From assembly GCF_041435215.1 (NCBI RefSeq), contig NZ_CP108394.1:1984001-2048000 (forward strand): a stretch of 64,000 bases of DNA, in the 5' to 3' direction. The notes below the pieces were generated by a model. It saw only the letters and a program-made list of their open reading frames with translations. It searched no databases and was not told where the DNA came from. Source of the stretch: Streptomyces sp. NBC_01314. Lineage in GTDB: Bacteria; Actinomycetota; Actinomycetes; Streptomycetales; Streptomycetaceae. Each line of letters opens with the position of its first letter. Position 1 is the first letter of the stretch. Positions 33,067 to 41,108 of the stretch are shown here, in pieces. A program made the translations under genes and the position numbers.

Positions 33067-33768
33067 ATGGCGAAGATCCTCTTCGTGATCACCGCGTCCG
33101 ACCACTGGACGCTGGCCGACGCAACCCGGCAGCCGGCCGGCTTCTGGGCCGAGGAAGCAATCGGCCCCTACCAGGTCTTCAGGGAAGCCGGATACCAGAT
33201 CGCGGCGGCGACACCCGGCGGCGTGCCGCCCACGGCGGACGCGCTCAGCCTCACCGCGGAGTTCAACGGCGGCGAGGAAGGCGCGCAGCGCATGCGCACC
33301 GCCCTGCGCGAGGCGAGCGAGCTCGCGCACCCGATGCGCATCGAGGACGTGAACATCGACGACTACGCGGCGGTGTTCTACCCCGGCGGCTGGGGCCCGA
33401 TGGAGGACCTGCCCGACGACGCCGCCTCCGGCCGGCTGCTCACCCAGTGGCTCGCCTCGGGCAAGCCGGTGTCCCTGGTGTGCCACGGCCCCGCGGCGCT
33501 GCTGGCCACCATCGGTGCGGACGGCACGTCGCCGTTCGCCGGCTACCGGATGACCGGCCTGTCCAACGCCGAGGAGAAACTCAACGGTCTCGCGGACCGC
33601 GCGAAGTGGCTGCTGCAGGACCGCCTCGTCGACGAACTCGGCGCCGACTACCGTGAGAGCGAGCCGTTCGCCCCGCACGTCGAGACCGACCGCACCCTGT
33701 ACACCGGCCAGAACCCGGGCTCCGCGGTCCCGCTGGCCCACGAGCTCGTCAGGGCACTGGCGGGCTGA
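33067..33768 (+). CDS. DJ-1/PfpI family protein
   Basis: A 233-residue type 1 glutamine-amidotransferase-like protein close to the Hsp31/glyoxalase III branch. Visible are AAATPGGVPPTADALSL, the YPGGWGPMEDL loop, the nucleophile elbow SLVCHGPAALLATIG (cysteine before His) and a C-terminal ETDRTLYTGQNPGSA. Such proteins detoxify methylglyoxal or act as chaperones. AGGAG precedes ATG 33067. It is the last gene of a short operon with the SnoaL-like gene. Confidence 0.88.
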   Translation: MAKILFVITASDHWTLADATRQPAGFWAEEAIGPYQVFREAGYQIAAATPGGVPPTADALSLTAEFNGGEEGAQRMRTALREASELAHPMRIEDVNIDDYAAVFYPGGWGPMEDLPDDAASGRLLTQWLASGKPVSLVCHGPAALLATIGADGTSPFAGYRMTGLSNAEEKLNGLADRAKWLLQDRLVDELGADYRESEPFAPHVETDRTLYTGQNPGSAVPLAHELVRALAG

Positions 33769-33861
33769 CACCACAGCCGTGTGATCCCTCGGCGGCCCGG
33801 CACGCACCCCGGGCCGCCGAGTCCACCACGATGAAAATGCGTACCTGAGCCAGGCCACCAT

Positions 33862-33881
33862 GGGTGGAATCCCTCCCCCCT
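33862..33881. promoter_or_regulatory. AGGGG..TCC motif before the XRE gene
   Basis: GGGTGGAATCCCTCCCCCCT, which reads AGGGGGGAGGGATTCCACCC on the minus strand, lies 35 bases before the XRE start. It is one of five similar sites in 32-37 kb and suggests autoregulation. Confidence 0.5.
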
Positions 33882-33915
33882 CACAACCCCGGGCTTCTGT
33901 GCGAGGCTGCAAGTC

Positions 33916-34785
33916 ATGAACCGCAATCCTCATCTGAACGAGCTGGGTGAGTTCCTCAAGGCCCGCCGCGCCGAGGTCAGCCCTTCCCAGGTCGGACTCC
34001 GCGAGGGGCAACGGCGGCGGGTGAGCGGTCTGCGCCGCGAGGAAGTAGCCCTGCTCGCCGCGATCAGCACCGAGTACTACACACGGATCGAACAGGGCCG
34101 CCTCCAGGCATCGGCACCCCTTTTGAACGAGATCGCCCAGGCACTCCGCCTCAACGACGACCAGCGCACCTACCTCTTCGACCTCGCGGCGAAAGGGACG
34201 CCGCGCCCACCCACCTCGGGCGACCGTCAGCAGGTGGACACACAGCTGCAGCGCATGCTGGACGACCTCACCGCCTCCCCCGCCTTCGTCATCGGCCGGC
34301 GCACCGACATCCTGGGCTGGAACCGGCTCGCCGCCGCCCTGTGGACCGATTTCGGACGCTACCCGCAACAGGAACGCGTATTCGTCCGGCTGCTGTTCAC
34401 CGAACCCTGGATGCGCGAGCTGTACACCGACTGGGAAGAAGTCACCCGGCTGGCCATCGCCCAGCTGCGCATGGAAAGCGCACGCTACCCCGGCGACGAG
34501 CGCCTCACCACCCTGGTCGAGGAACTCTCCACCCGCGACGCACAGTTCCGGCAGTGGTGGACCGCACACGACGTCGCCATGCGCGGCAAAGGCGTCAAGA
34601 AACTCCGTCACCCCGTGATCGGCGACCTCACACTCGACTGGAACACCCTCACCTGCGGCACAGACCCCGACCAGCACATCATCGTATGGAACGCCGAACC
34701 CGGATCCCCCTCCCACGACGGACTACGCCTCCTGGCCTCCTGGGCCGCAGACCACAAACGGACCTCGTCCGACACCGTCGCGTAG
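33916..34785 (+). CDS. XRE-family regulator with MmyB-like ligand domain
   Basis: A 289-residue regulator. The N-terminal helix-turn-helix covers VSGLRREEVALLAAISTEYY and TRIEQGRLQASAPLLNEIAQ. The C-terminal MmyB-like domain, a PAS-related fold thought to bind fatty acids or similar, reads SPAFVIGRRTDILGWNRLAA and RLLFTEPWMRELYTDW. These regulators usually control an adjacent dehydrogenase, exporter or stress gene. Candidates here are the upstream SnoaL/DJ-1 operon and the MFS gene 89 bases downstream. A motif shared with both sides lies in its promoter. Confidence 0.9.
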   Translation: MNRNPHLNELGEFLKARRAEVSPSQVGLREGQRRRVSGLRREEVALLAAISTEYYTRIEQGRLQASAPLLNEIAQALRLNDDQRTYLFDLAAKGTPRPPTSGDRQQVDTQLQRMLDDLTASPAFVIGRRTDILGWNRLAAALWTDFGRYPQQERVFVRLLFTEPWMRELYTDWEEVTRLAIAQLRMESARYPGDERLTTLVEELSTRDAQFRQWWTAHDVAMRGKGVKKLRHPVIGDLTLDWNTLTCGTDPDQHIIVWNAEPGSPSHDGLRLLASWAADHKRTSSDTVA

Positions 34786-34848
34786 AACTCCCCCGGATCA
34801 CCGTTCAGAAATCGACTGCCCTGAGTGCCCGGTTTCGGCAGCCAGGCG

Positions 34849-34867
34849 CTTCTCCAAGGAGGAGAAG
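34849..34867 (+). promoter_or_regulatory. Hairpin enclosing the MFS ribosome site
   Basis: CTTCTCC (34849-34855) pairs with GGAGAAG (34861-34867), leaving AAGGA in the loop. The Shine-Dalgarno AAGGAGG is inside the structure, so it could limit translation of the exporter gene that starts at 34875. Confidence 0.45.
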
Positions 34868-34874
34868 GACCATC

Positions 34875-36131
34875 ATGGCCACGCCGGACAAGCCGACGCG
34901 ATCGCCGGCTGTGACCGAATCCGTAGCCCTCACGCCACCCACCGCGCAACGGAAGTTCATGACACGCGGACTGACCTTCCTCTTCGCGGTGGCGGGCGGC
35001 GCCGCCGTGGGGAACCTGTACTGGGCGCAGCCGTTGCTCGACTTCATCGCCGAGGACCTGAACGCCTCGACCGCCGCTGCGGGGTGGCTCGTCACGGCCA
35101 CTCAGATCGGCTACGCCGCCGGCATCCTTCTCCTCGTGCCGCTCGGTGACGTACGGGACCGGCGAAGGCTCATCCCCACGATGCTGTTGTGCTCAGCGAT
35201 CGCGTTGCTCCTGTGCGCGCTGGCACCCTCGTTCGGCATGCTGCTGGTCGCCATCACCCTGCTGGGGGTGACGACCGTCTCCGGGCAACTGCTCGCTCCG
35301 CTCGCCGGCGACCTGGCCGACGACGCCAACCGCGGCCGTGTGGTCGGGACCGTGGTGTCGGGCATCCTCATCGGCATCCTGGTGTCCCGGACGGTCAGTG
35401 GTCTGATCGCCGGTGCTGCCGGGTGGCGCACCATCTACGTCGTGGCGGCGGCCGTCGCCGTATTGTTCGCGGCGCTGATGTACCGCGCGATCCCTTCACT
35501 CCCGCCGAAGAACCGCATGCCCTACCCGGCACTCATCGCCTCCGTCTGGACGGTCGTACGACGTGAGCCCACCGTGCGCTGGACGCTGGTTCTGGGGTCG
35601 ACGGCGTTCGCCGCGTTCACGATGTTCTGGACGTCGCTGACGTTCCTGCTCAGCGCCCCGCCCTTCAGCTATTCCGTGACCGGGATCGGACTCTTCGGGC
35701 TCCTCGGCGTGGCGGGTGCCCTCGCCGCCCAACGGGCCGGCCGCCTGCACGACCGCGGGCTGTCGGTGCCCGCGACCGGAATCGCGTGGACCCTGCTTCT
35801 GGTGTCGTTCGTCCTGGCGGCGTTCGCCGGGCGCTCCGTGGTGCTTGTCGTGGTCGTGATCGTCCTGCTCGACATAGCCGTCCAAAGCGTCAACCTCCTC
35901 AACCAGTCGCGGATGTTCGCCGTCTCGAACGAGGCACGCAGCAGGCTCAACACGGCCTTCGTCACGAGCAACTTCCTCGGCGGCGCCATCGGCTCGGCCG
36001 CAGCCTCGGTGCTGTGGACGACGGGCGGCTGGACGGCAGTGACGATCGCGGGCATGGTCCTCAGCGGCTTCGCCCTCGTCGTGTGGGCACTGGGTCGCCG
36101 GGGCCCGCTGGCCGTTCCGCCCTCTGGATGA
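34875..36131 (+). CDS. Major facilitator superfamily transporter
   Basis: A 418-residue MFS protein with about 12 hydrophobic segments, from GLTFLFAVAGGAAVGNLYWA to TVAGMVLSGFALVVWAL-like residues at the end. The motif between helices 2 and 3 is LGDVRDRRRLIP, as in drug/sugar exporters of the YgaY/Bcr type. It lies behind the XRE regulator on the same strand and is probably its target. Substrate unknown. A hairpin at 36158 can end the transcript. Confidence 0.88.
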   Translation: MATPDKPTRSPAVTESVALTPPTAQRKFMTRGLTFLFAVAGGAAVGNLYWAQPLLDFIAEDLNASTAAAGWLVTATQIGYAAGILLLVPLGDVRDRRRLIPTMLLCSAIALLLCALAPSFGMLLVAITLLGVTTVSGQLLAPLAGDLADDANRGRVVGTVVSGILIGILVSRTVSGLIAGAAGWRTIYVVAAAVAVLFAALMYRAIPSLPPKNRMPYPALIASVWTVVRREPTVRWTLVLGSTAFAAFTMFWTSLTFLLSAPPFSYSVTGIGLFGLLGVAGALAAQRAGRLHDRGLSVPATGIAWTLLLVSFVLAAFAGRSVVLVVVVIVLLDIAVQSVNLLNQSRMFAVSNEARSRLNTAFVTSNFLGGAIGSAAASVLWTTGGWTAVTIAGMVLSGFALVVWALGRRGPLAVPPSG

Positions 36132-36157
36132 TCCTGCGGCATCGCATCTCGCCCCAT

Positions 36158-36193
36158 GGGTATGAGGGGAAAGGTTCCTTCACCCTCATGCCC
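36158..36193 (+). terminator. Hairpin after the MFS gene
   Basis: GGGTATGAGGGGAAAG pairs with CTTCACCCTCATGCCC, a stem of 16 with two mismatches and a short loop, 27 bases after the stop. Orientation and place fit a terminator. Confidence 0.55.
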
Positions 36194-36198
36194 GTATC

Positions 36199-36433
36199 CC
36201 AGCCAAGAACCTTGCCCTATCGCGATGTCGGCGTGCGAGTGTTCGGTGTCGAGAAGCAGCCAGTCGAAGCCTGCGCCGGCGACGATCTCTGCCGGATACG
36301 GGTCGGCCAGCGAGCACCACACGCCGATCAGCTGCTCGCCTCGGGCCAGCGCCGCTTTGAACACGTTCGCCGGCAGGGGCCACTGGCCCGGTGCGGGCCG
36401 CGATGCGCCGGGCGGCGGATTGTTCACGGTCAC
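36199..36433 (-). pseudogene. HpcH/HpaI-type aldolase, N-terminal fragment
   Basis: From GTG near 36433 the frame reads NVFKAALARGEQLIGVWCSL, ADPYPAEIVAGAGFDWLLLD and TEHSHADIAIGQ. This is the clear start of a class II pyruvate aldolase (hydroxyoxovalerate or related). After about 75 codons the homology stops at 36199 and the frame runs into unrelated sequence next to the terminator. The remaining two thirds of the enzyme, including metal ligands, are gone. Confidence 0.8.
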
Positions 36434-36555
36434 CGGAACGCCACCCCGATCGAACCCAACGGTCCGAAATCGGCGTGGATACGGCTGCGCAGGACACCGG
36501 ACAGGATCTGGCGTGGCCGGTTCATCGGCCCTCGACGAGCCAGAGGAGTCCATCA

Positions 36556-36645
36556 GTGCCTGCCACCATGCCGGGTCCGCGCATCGCCATCGTCGGGGGT
36601 GGCATCGGTGGTCTGGCCGCCGGTGCCCTCCTATGCCGCACGGGT
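36556..36645 (+). pseudogene. Flavoprotein monooxygenase, first 30 codons
   Basis: A GTG behind GAGGAG opens a frame reading MPGPRIAIVGGGIGGLAAGA, the FAD-binding start of a class A monooxygenase or oxidase. Homology ends at about 36645, where the inverted XRE remnant begins. Only the start of the gene survives. Confidence 0.75.
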
Positions 36646-36659
36646 TGCCTGCCACCCGC

Positions 36660-36870
36660 TTCGAACAGGTGGTCACGCTGGCCGTCGTCGAGATGCAGGA
36701 CACGAACAAGGGGGGCGAGCACCGATGCCGGCACGGGGGGACACCCCCTGCTCCCATCGCGCGTAGCGGTCGGCGCTGACCCCCACGAGCTGGCGACCAC
36801 ATCCCGGCGCGTCCTGAGGAATTCTCCCATTTCGGCCAAATGCGCTTTGCTGTACACAGCAGCTAGCCTC
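36660..36870 (-). pseudogene. XRE-family regulator fragment
   Basis: The frame keeps LAEMGEFLRTRRDVVA and, further on, VLAPLVRVLHLDDGQRDHLF, both parts of the N-terminal half of an XRE-MmyB regulator like the one at 33916. The helix-turn-helix between them is deleted and out of frame. A copy of the AGGGG motif lies just upstream (36892), as for the intact gene. Confidence 0.7.
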
Positions 36871-36891
36871 TCAGCGCTCGACAGGAAAGCG

Positions 36892-36909
36892 AGGGGGGAA
36901 GTTTCTCCC
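36892..36909. promoter_or_regulatory. AGGGG..TCC motif near the XRE remnant
   Basis: AGGGGGGAAGTTTCTCCC stands about 25-30 bases upstream of the remnant start and matches the sites at 32357, 33862 and 37182. Confidence 0.45.
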
Positions 36910-37494
36910 AATTTTGGGCCGTCGCGTTTGCTTTTCCTGAGTGAGCGAGGCCAAGAATTCCTGGTGATTATTGCGGTCAGATCAGGTCACCGCCCGGTCG
37001 GCTGCGGACTCGACGAGGTGACGGGCGGCCCACAAGGCGAGAGTGCGCGGTCGGTCGTACGACGACGTCCGGGCTCCGCAGTCCGGACGACAAGTTCGTG
37101 ATCGGGATCCGTGCCGCAGGTGAGGGTGCCCGTCGAAAGCGTCGCCGGTCATGACGGGTCTCGCACCGCTCGGTCCGCGCGAGGGGGGTAAGGATTCCTC
37201 CCCTGGATATGTCATTCCCAGGATGGAATTCTTCCCTTTGCGGGTTCACATGAGGGTGGCAGGGTTGATGGTGCGGCCGGTGACAGAACCGACCCACGGA
37301 GAGCATTCACCTGAGAGACCGAGTCGCCGGCCCGGGTCGTCATTGTTTTCCGAACGTCACCGATATTCTGTATTTCGATACGGCAGGCGGAAGAGGCGAG
37401 AAAGAGTGCGGACGAATGTCAGGTTACTCAGCAACGGTCTGACACCTGCCGGTCGTCTCCGCAGTCCCGGCTCCCGTCCGATCGCCCGCCGCCC
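36910..37494. other. Remnant-rich gap with one regulatory motif
   Basis: No intact gene. A further motif copy, AGGGGGGTAAGGATTCCTCC, starts at 37182. Short minus-strand pieces such as RPRTLALWAARHLVESA near 36985-37050 have protein-like composition, but I cannot name the family. Confidence 0.4.
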
Positions 37495-37790
37495 GCGATC
37501 GTGGTCGTCCACCCGCGGGGCTGGGGCTGGGGAAGCGACATCTGGGAGCGGCCGGGACTGTCCCCGCGCGATCGCAGCCTGGTCACCGTCACCGCTGTCG
37601 CCACCTTCCCGAACCGACCGGCTCGGCTTCCACCTCGGCAAGGCACTGGAGAACGGCGTGACCAAGGACGAACTGGTCGAGGCCATCACGCATCTGGCCT
37701 TCTGCGCCGGATGGCCCAACGCCATGAACGCGATGACCCAGCTCAAGGAGGTCGTGGACAGGGCCGACCAGTCCGGCCGAGGCCTCTCCG
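37495..37790 (+). pseudogene. Carboxymuconolactone decarboxylase family remnant
   Basis: One frame gives GWGWGSDIWERPGLSPRDRS and LVTVTAVATF. After a shift near 37615 another gives GFHLGKALENGVTKDELVEA and ITHLAFCAGWPNAMNAMTQL. Together these are an AhpD/CMD-type domain. The start is missing and the frame is broken, so no complete protein can be made. It precedes the intact cupin and alcohol dehydrogenase genes and was probably the first gene of that operon. Confidence 0.8.
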
Positions 37791-37875
37791 GACAGCCCGC
37801 ACCCAATAAAGCGAGCTCACCCCCCACATACCGCCGCTGTACCGTCCGGCGGCAGCACCACCAAGGGAAACACAC

Positions 37876-38289
37876 ATGGAACTGCTGAAGCAGCCCCCGC
37901 CCAGGAAGCTTCCCGCCGAGTGGTTCACCGGCGACGCCTACGCCAACGTGATCCGCCGCGGCGAGGCCCCCTCCGGGATGCGGGCCAACATGGTCCGGTT
38001 CACTCCCGGCGCCCGCACCGCCTGGCACTCCCACGCCCTGGGACAGACCCTCTGCATCGTCGAGGGCATCGCCTTGGTGCAGTCGCGTGGCGGAGACATC
38101 ATCGAGGCTCATCCCGGCGACATCATCGACACGCCCGCGGGTGAGGAGCACTGGCACGGGGCCGCGCCCGACCAGTTCATGATCCATCTCGCTCTCTGGG
38201 GGACCGACGACGTCACCTGGCTGGAGCACGTTTCGGACGACGAGTACCACGGCCCGCGCGTCGGCACCCGCACCCGCACCCGCACCTGA
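37876..38289 (+). CDS. Small cupin protein
   Basis: A 137-residue single cupin. Motif 1 is GARTAWHSHALGQTLCIVEG with the HxH metal pair; motif 2 is PGDIIDTPAGEEHWHGAAP with the third histidine. The C-terminal tail is an Arg-Thr repeat coded by CGCACC units. Cupins of this size with a CMD protein and an alcohol dehydrogenase form a known redox operon type, often stress related; the exact role is unclear. ATG 37876 follows GGGAAA. The dehydrogenase starts 36 bases downstream. Confidence 0.85.
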   Translation: MELLKQPPPRKLPAEWFTGDAYANVIRRGEAPSGMRANMVRFTPGARTAWHSHALGQTLCIVEGIALVQSRGGDIIEAHPGDIIDTPAGEEHWHGAAPDQFMIHLALWGTDDVTWLEHVSDDEYHGPRVGTRTRTRT

Positions 38290-38325
38290 CGCCACCACTC
38301 ACCTGACAGGACCTGGGAAACCATC

Positions 38326-39342
38326 ATGCGAGCAACCATCATTCACGGCCCCCGGGACATCCGGGTGGAGAACGCCCCCGAGCCGAAGATCGTGGCGCCC
38401 ACGGACGCCGTCATCCGTACCGTCGCCACCTGCGTGTGCGGCTCGGACCTATGGAGCTACCGAGGCATCAACCCGGTCACCGAGGCGCAGCCGATCGGCC
38501 ACGAGTACGTCGGCATCGTCGAGGAGGTCGGCAGCGACGTATCGACCGTCAGGCCCGGCCAGTTCGTCATCGGCTCCTTCATCGCCTCCGACAACACCTG
38601 CCCGAACTGCCGGGCCGGCTACCAGACCAACTGCCTGCACCGGGACTTCCCCAACGGCTGCCAGGCCGAGTACATCCGCATCCCCCTCGCCGACGGCACC
38701 CTGGTCACCGTGCCGGAGCAGCCGGCCGAGGAGCTGATCCCGGACCTGCTGGCCCTGTCCGACGTCATGGGCACCGGCTGGTACGCCGCCAAGGCGGCCG
38801 AGGTCAAACCGGGTTCGACGGCCGTGGTCGTCGGGGACGGCGCGGTGGGCCTGTCCGGCGTCATCGCCGCGAAGGAACTGGGCGCCGAACGCGTCATCGC
38901 CATGAGCCGGCACGCCTCCCGGCAGAAGCTGGCCCTGGAGTTCGGCGCCACCGACATCGTCACCGAACGCGGCGAGGAAGGCATCGCCCGCGTCAAGGAA
39001 CTGACGAACGGCATCGGCGCGGACTCGGTCCTCGAGTGCGTCGGCACCCAGGAGTCGATGCACCAGGCCCTGCAGTCCACGCGCCCGGGCGGCAACGTCG
39101 GCTTCGTCGGTATGCCGCACGACGTGCAGATCGACGGCCAGCAGCTCTTCTTCTCCCACGTCGGGCTGCGCGGTGGCCCCGCTCCGGTCCGGGCCTACCT
39201 TCCCGACCTCATCGAGCGTGTCTTCAGCGGCCGCATCAACCCGGGCAAGGTCTTCGACCTCACCCTGCCCCTGGACGAGGCCGCAGAAGGCTACAAGGCC
39301 ATGGACGAACGCCGCGCCATCAAGACGCTGCTCCGTCCGTAA
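38326..39342 (+). CDS. Zinc-dependent alcohol dehydrogenase (MDR)
   Basis: A 338-residue medium-chain dehydrogenase. Catalytic zinc: CVCGSDLW and IGHEYVGIVEEVG; structural zinc: CPNCRAGYQTNC. Cofactor loop: TAVVVGDGAVGLSGVIAAKE. The C-terminal part reads GGPAPVRAYLPDLIERVFSG. It oxidises an alcohol or reduces a carbonyl with NAD(P). It is co-directional with the cupin and the ruined carboxymuconolactone decarboxylase, and a hairpin follows. Confidence 0.9.
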   Translation: MRATIIHGPRDIRVENAPEPKIVAPTDAVIRTVATCVCGSDLWSYRGINPVTEAQPIGHEYVGIVEEVGSDVSTVRPGQFVIGSFIASDNTCPNCRAGYQTNCLHRDFPNGCQAEYIRIPLADGTLVTVPEQPAEELIPDLLALSDVMGTGWYAAKAAEVKPGSTAVVVGDGAVGLSGVIAAKELGAERVIAMSRHASRQKLALEFGATDIVTERGEEGIARVKELTNGIGADSVLECVGTQESMHQALQSTRPGGNVGFVGMPHDVQIDGQQLFFSHVGLRGGPAPVRAYLPDLIERVFSGRINPGKVFDLTLPLDEAAEGYKAMDERRAIKTLLRP

Positions 39343-39353
39343 CCAGAGACCCC

Positions 39354-39385
39354 GGTGGTGGGCACTGCCGGCGGCGCCCACCACC
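39354..39385 (+). terminator. Hairpin after alcohol dehydrogenase
   Basis: GGTGGTGGGC and GCCCACCACC form a perfect 10-bp stem 12 bases after the stop codon. No U-run. Confidence 0.6.
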
Positions 39386-39461
39386 GCCGGCACCGCCGAG
39401 CGGCAGCGGCGTCTGTCCCTCGCAGTCGCCGAACAGTCAGGCCCACTCAGGAGTAAGCGCC

Positions 39462-39670
39462 ATGCTCGGTCTCGAACGCGTCGTCGCCCTGGGCGTGACC
39501 GTACTTCCGGGCAACGTCCTGGGCCGGCGCTTCCACGTCGCGCCGCCCGTCATGCTGCTCGTCGTGGGCGCGCTCTCGGCCTTGTCCCGGCCGTCCGCCA
39601 GACCCGACTCCCGCTCGAAGTGGTGTGGTTGCTCTTCATTCCTGTGCTGTTGTACACGTTCCCCGACGAC
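39462..39670 (+). pseudogene. Na+/H+ antiporter, N-terminal fragment
   Basis: ATG 39462 behind AGGAG opens LGLERVVALGVTVLPGNVLG and RRFHVAPPVMLLVVGAL. A shift then leads to VPAVRQTRLPLEVVWLLFIP and VLLYTF in a second frame. These are the first helices of a CPA1-type antiporter. Nothing of the remaining ten helices is present. Confidence 0.75.
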
Positions 39671-39840
39671 GGCCGACGCCAGACGCCTGTTCCCGGGGAC
39701 GGCGCGGTGAACGCGTCAGACGGCTCCGTCCAGCCCCTGCGGTGCCACCGTGATCGGTACGGCGTCCGCGACCAACCACGACCGCCTGCGCTCTCTCGGC
39801 CCGATCCGGCCCATAGTGAGGGTCGTGAAGAGATACGGCG

Positions 39841-40020
39841 TCACCCTCCCGCGAGCTCGTTGAGGTACCTCTCGCCGCTGGTGTACCCGCCGCGTCGCCG
39901 CCGTCGGTAAGGCCGGCATCGGACGGGTCGCCGGGGTTCAGACCCTCCCCGCCCCCAGGCGTCCGGCATGCCGTCGCGGTCCGTGTCGGGCGGCGGCGTG
40001 CAGCCGCGCAGGGGGCCGAA
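39841..40020 (-). pseudogene. Pectate-lyase-like protein, C-terminal fragment
   Basis: On the minus strand PPDTDRDGMPDAWG, then in another frame GLNPGDPSDAGLTDGG, then GYTSGERYLNELAGG before the stop at 39841. This calcium-binding-like tail is typical of secreted polysaccharide lyases. At least two frame changes and the lack of a catalytic domain show it is a remnant. Confidence 0.6.
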
Positions 40021-40198
40021 GCAGCCGACGCGCGAGAACATCGTGCGCGGCGTCAGGCACTCCCGGAAACTAGGCTCCCAGCCCGCTTTCTTGCAGGTCA
40101 ATGGCTGTTTGTCACTCCACTGGGGGACCGCCTCGCCGGTCACTGTGAGCCGCGTCGCACGTCTGGCCATCGACGGGAGCCGCACTATCGTGGAAGGC

Positions 40199-40816
40199 AT
40201 GGGCGATCTCGCCGACCCGGACGACGACGGGCTTCCTCCCGATCGGACCCAGGCCATTCTCGAAGCGGCCAAGGAGGTCGCTTCGCTGCTCAAGGCCGGT
40301 GGGCACTCCTTCGCGCTGGCGGGCGGGGTCGCGGTGTACGCCCACGGCGGCCCGGGGACGCTCCAGCACGACGTCGACTTCTGTGTACTGCCGCAGGACA
40401 TCGACGCGGTCACCGGCACGCTGGAGGGCGCGGGGCTGACCGTGGTCGAGCCGCCCGAGGACTGGCTGCTGAAGACCCGTAGCCAGGGCCAGGAGGTCGA
40501 CCTGATCTTCCGGCCGTCCCGGGCGCCGGTCACCCGGGAACTGCTGGACCGGGCGGAGATGCTGTCGGTCCAGTCCGTGTGGATGCCCGTCCTCGCGGCG
40601 ACGGATCTGCTCGTCGGGCGGCTCCTGGCGTTCTCCGAGCACTACTGCGACTTCGGTGCCGTACTGCCGATCGCCCGCACCCTGCGCGAGAAGATCGACT
40701 GGAGCCGGGTACGGCAGGAGTGCGGTGCCGAGCCGATGCCGGCGGCCTTCCTCTATCTACTGGAACGCCTCAACGTGATCGAGCCGGAGGAGACCGGCGA
40801 TGGTGACAGGACATGA
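40199..40816 (+). CDS. Nucleotidyltransferase-fold protein
   Basis: A 205-residue protein with a minimal nucleotidyltransferase signature: HSFALAGGVAVYAHGGPGTL then HDVDFCVLP, giving the GG and D-x-D elements. The rest is mixed helix and strand, with VDLIFRPSRAPVTRELLDRA. Such proteins modify RNA or proteins or serve in toxin-antitoxin pairs; no partner of that kind is seen here. GGAAGG is only two bases from ATG 40199, so a GTG at 40145 or a leaderless message is possible. The BON-domain gene overlaps its end by 17 bases. Confidence 0.75.
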   Translation: MGDLADPDDDGLPPDRTQAILEAAKEVASLLKAGGHSFALAGGVAVYAHGGPGTLQHDVDFCVLPQDIDAVTGTLEGAGLTVVEPPEDWLLKTRSQGQEVDLIFRPSRAPVTRELLDRAEMLSVQSVWMPVLAATDLLVGRLLAFSEHYCDFGAVLPIARTLREKIDWSRVRQECGAEPMPAAFLYLLERLNVIEPEETGDGDRT

Positions 40817-41108
40817 ACACCCACCCGTGAACGGGCCGGGGAACCGTGCCGCGCACCCGGCGGCACACACCGAGTACCGCATAGCCCACCTGGAGGAGCG
40901 GCTCGCCCGGAGCGAGCTGGCCGAGCTCGGGACGCGGATCGAGGCACGCGGCGACGCCGTGCACATCACCGGCACGGCCTCCACCGCGGCCGATCGCGAG
41001 GCGATCCTGCGCATCGCGGCGGAGGAACTGCCGGGAGTACCCGTGCGGGCGGACATCGCACTGGCCGACGTCACCGCGCCCGACCACCGTCCCGAGGATC
41101 TGTCGTGA
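40800..41108 (+). CDS. BON-like domain protein
   Basis: A 102-residue protein. After a Pro/His-rich start, residues 25-95 resemble a BON domain (IEARGDAVHITGTASTAADR, EAILRIAAEELPGVPVRADI), a small fold that binds phospholipid surfaces or other proteins. It overlaps the upstream gene and its stop overlaps the GTG of the phosphoesterase gene, so the three are one translation unit. No signal peptide, so it is probably cytoplasmic. Confidence 0.7.
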   Translation: MVTGHEHPPVNGPGNRAAHPAAHTEYRIAHLEERLARSELAELGTRIEARGDAVHITGTASTAADREAILRIAAEELPGVPVRADIALADVTAPDHRPEDLS

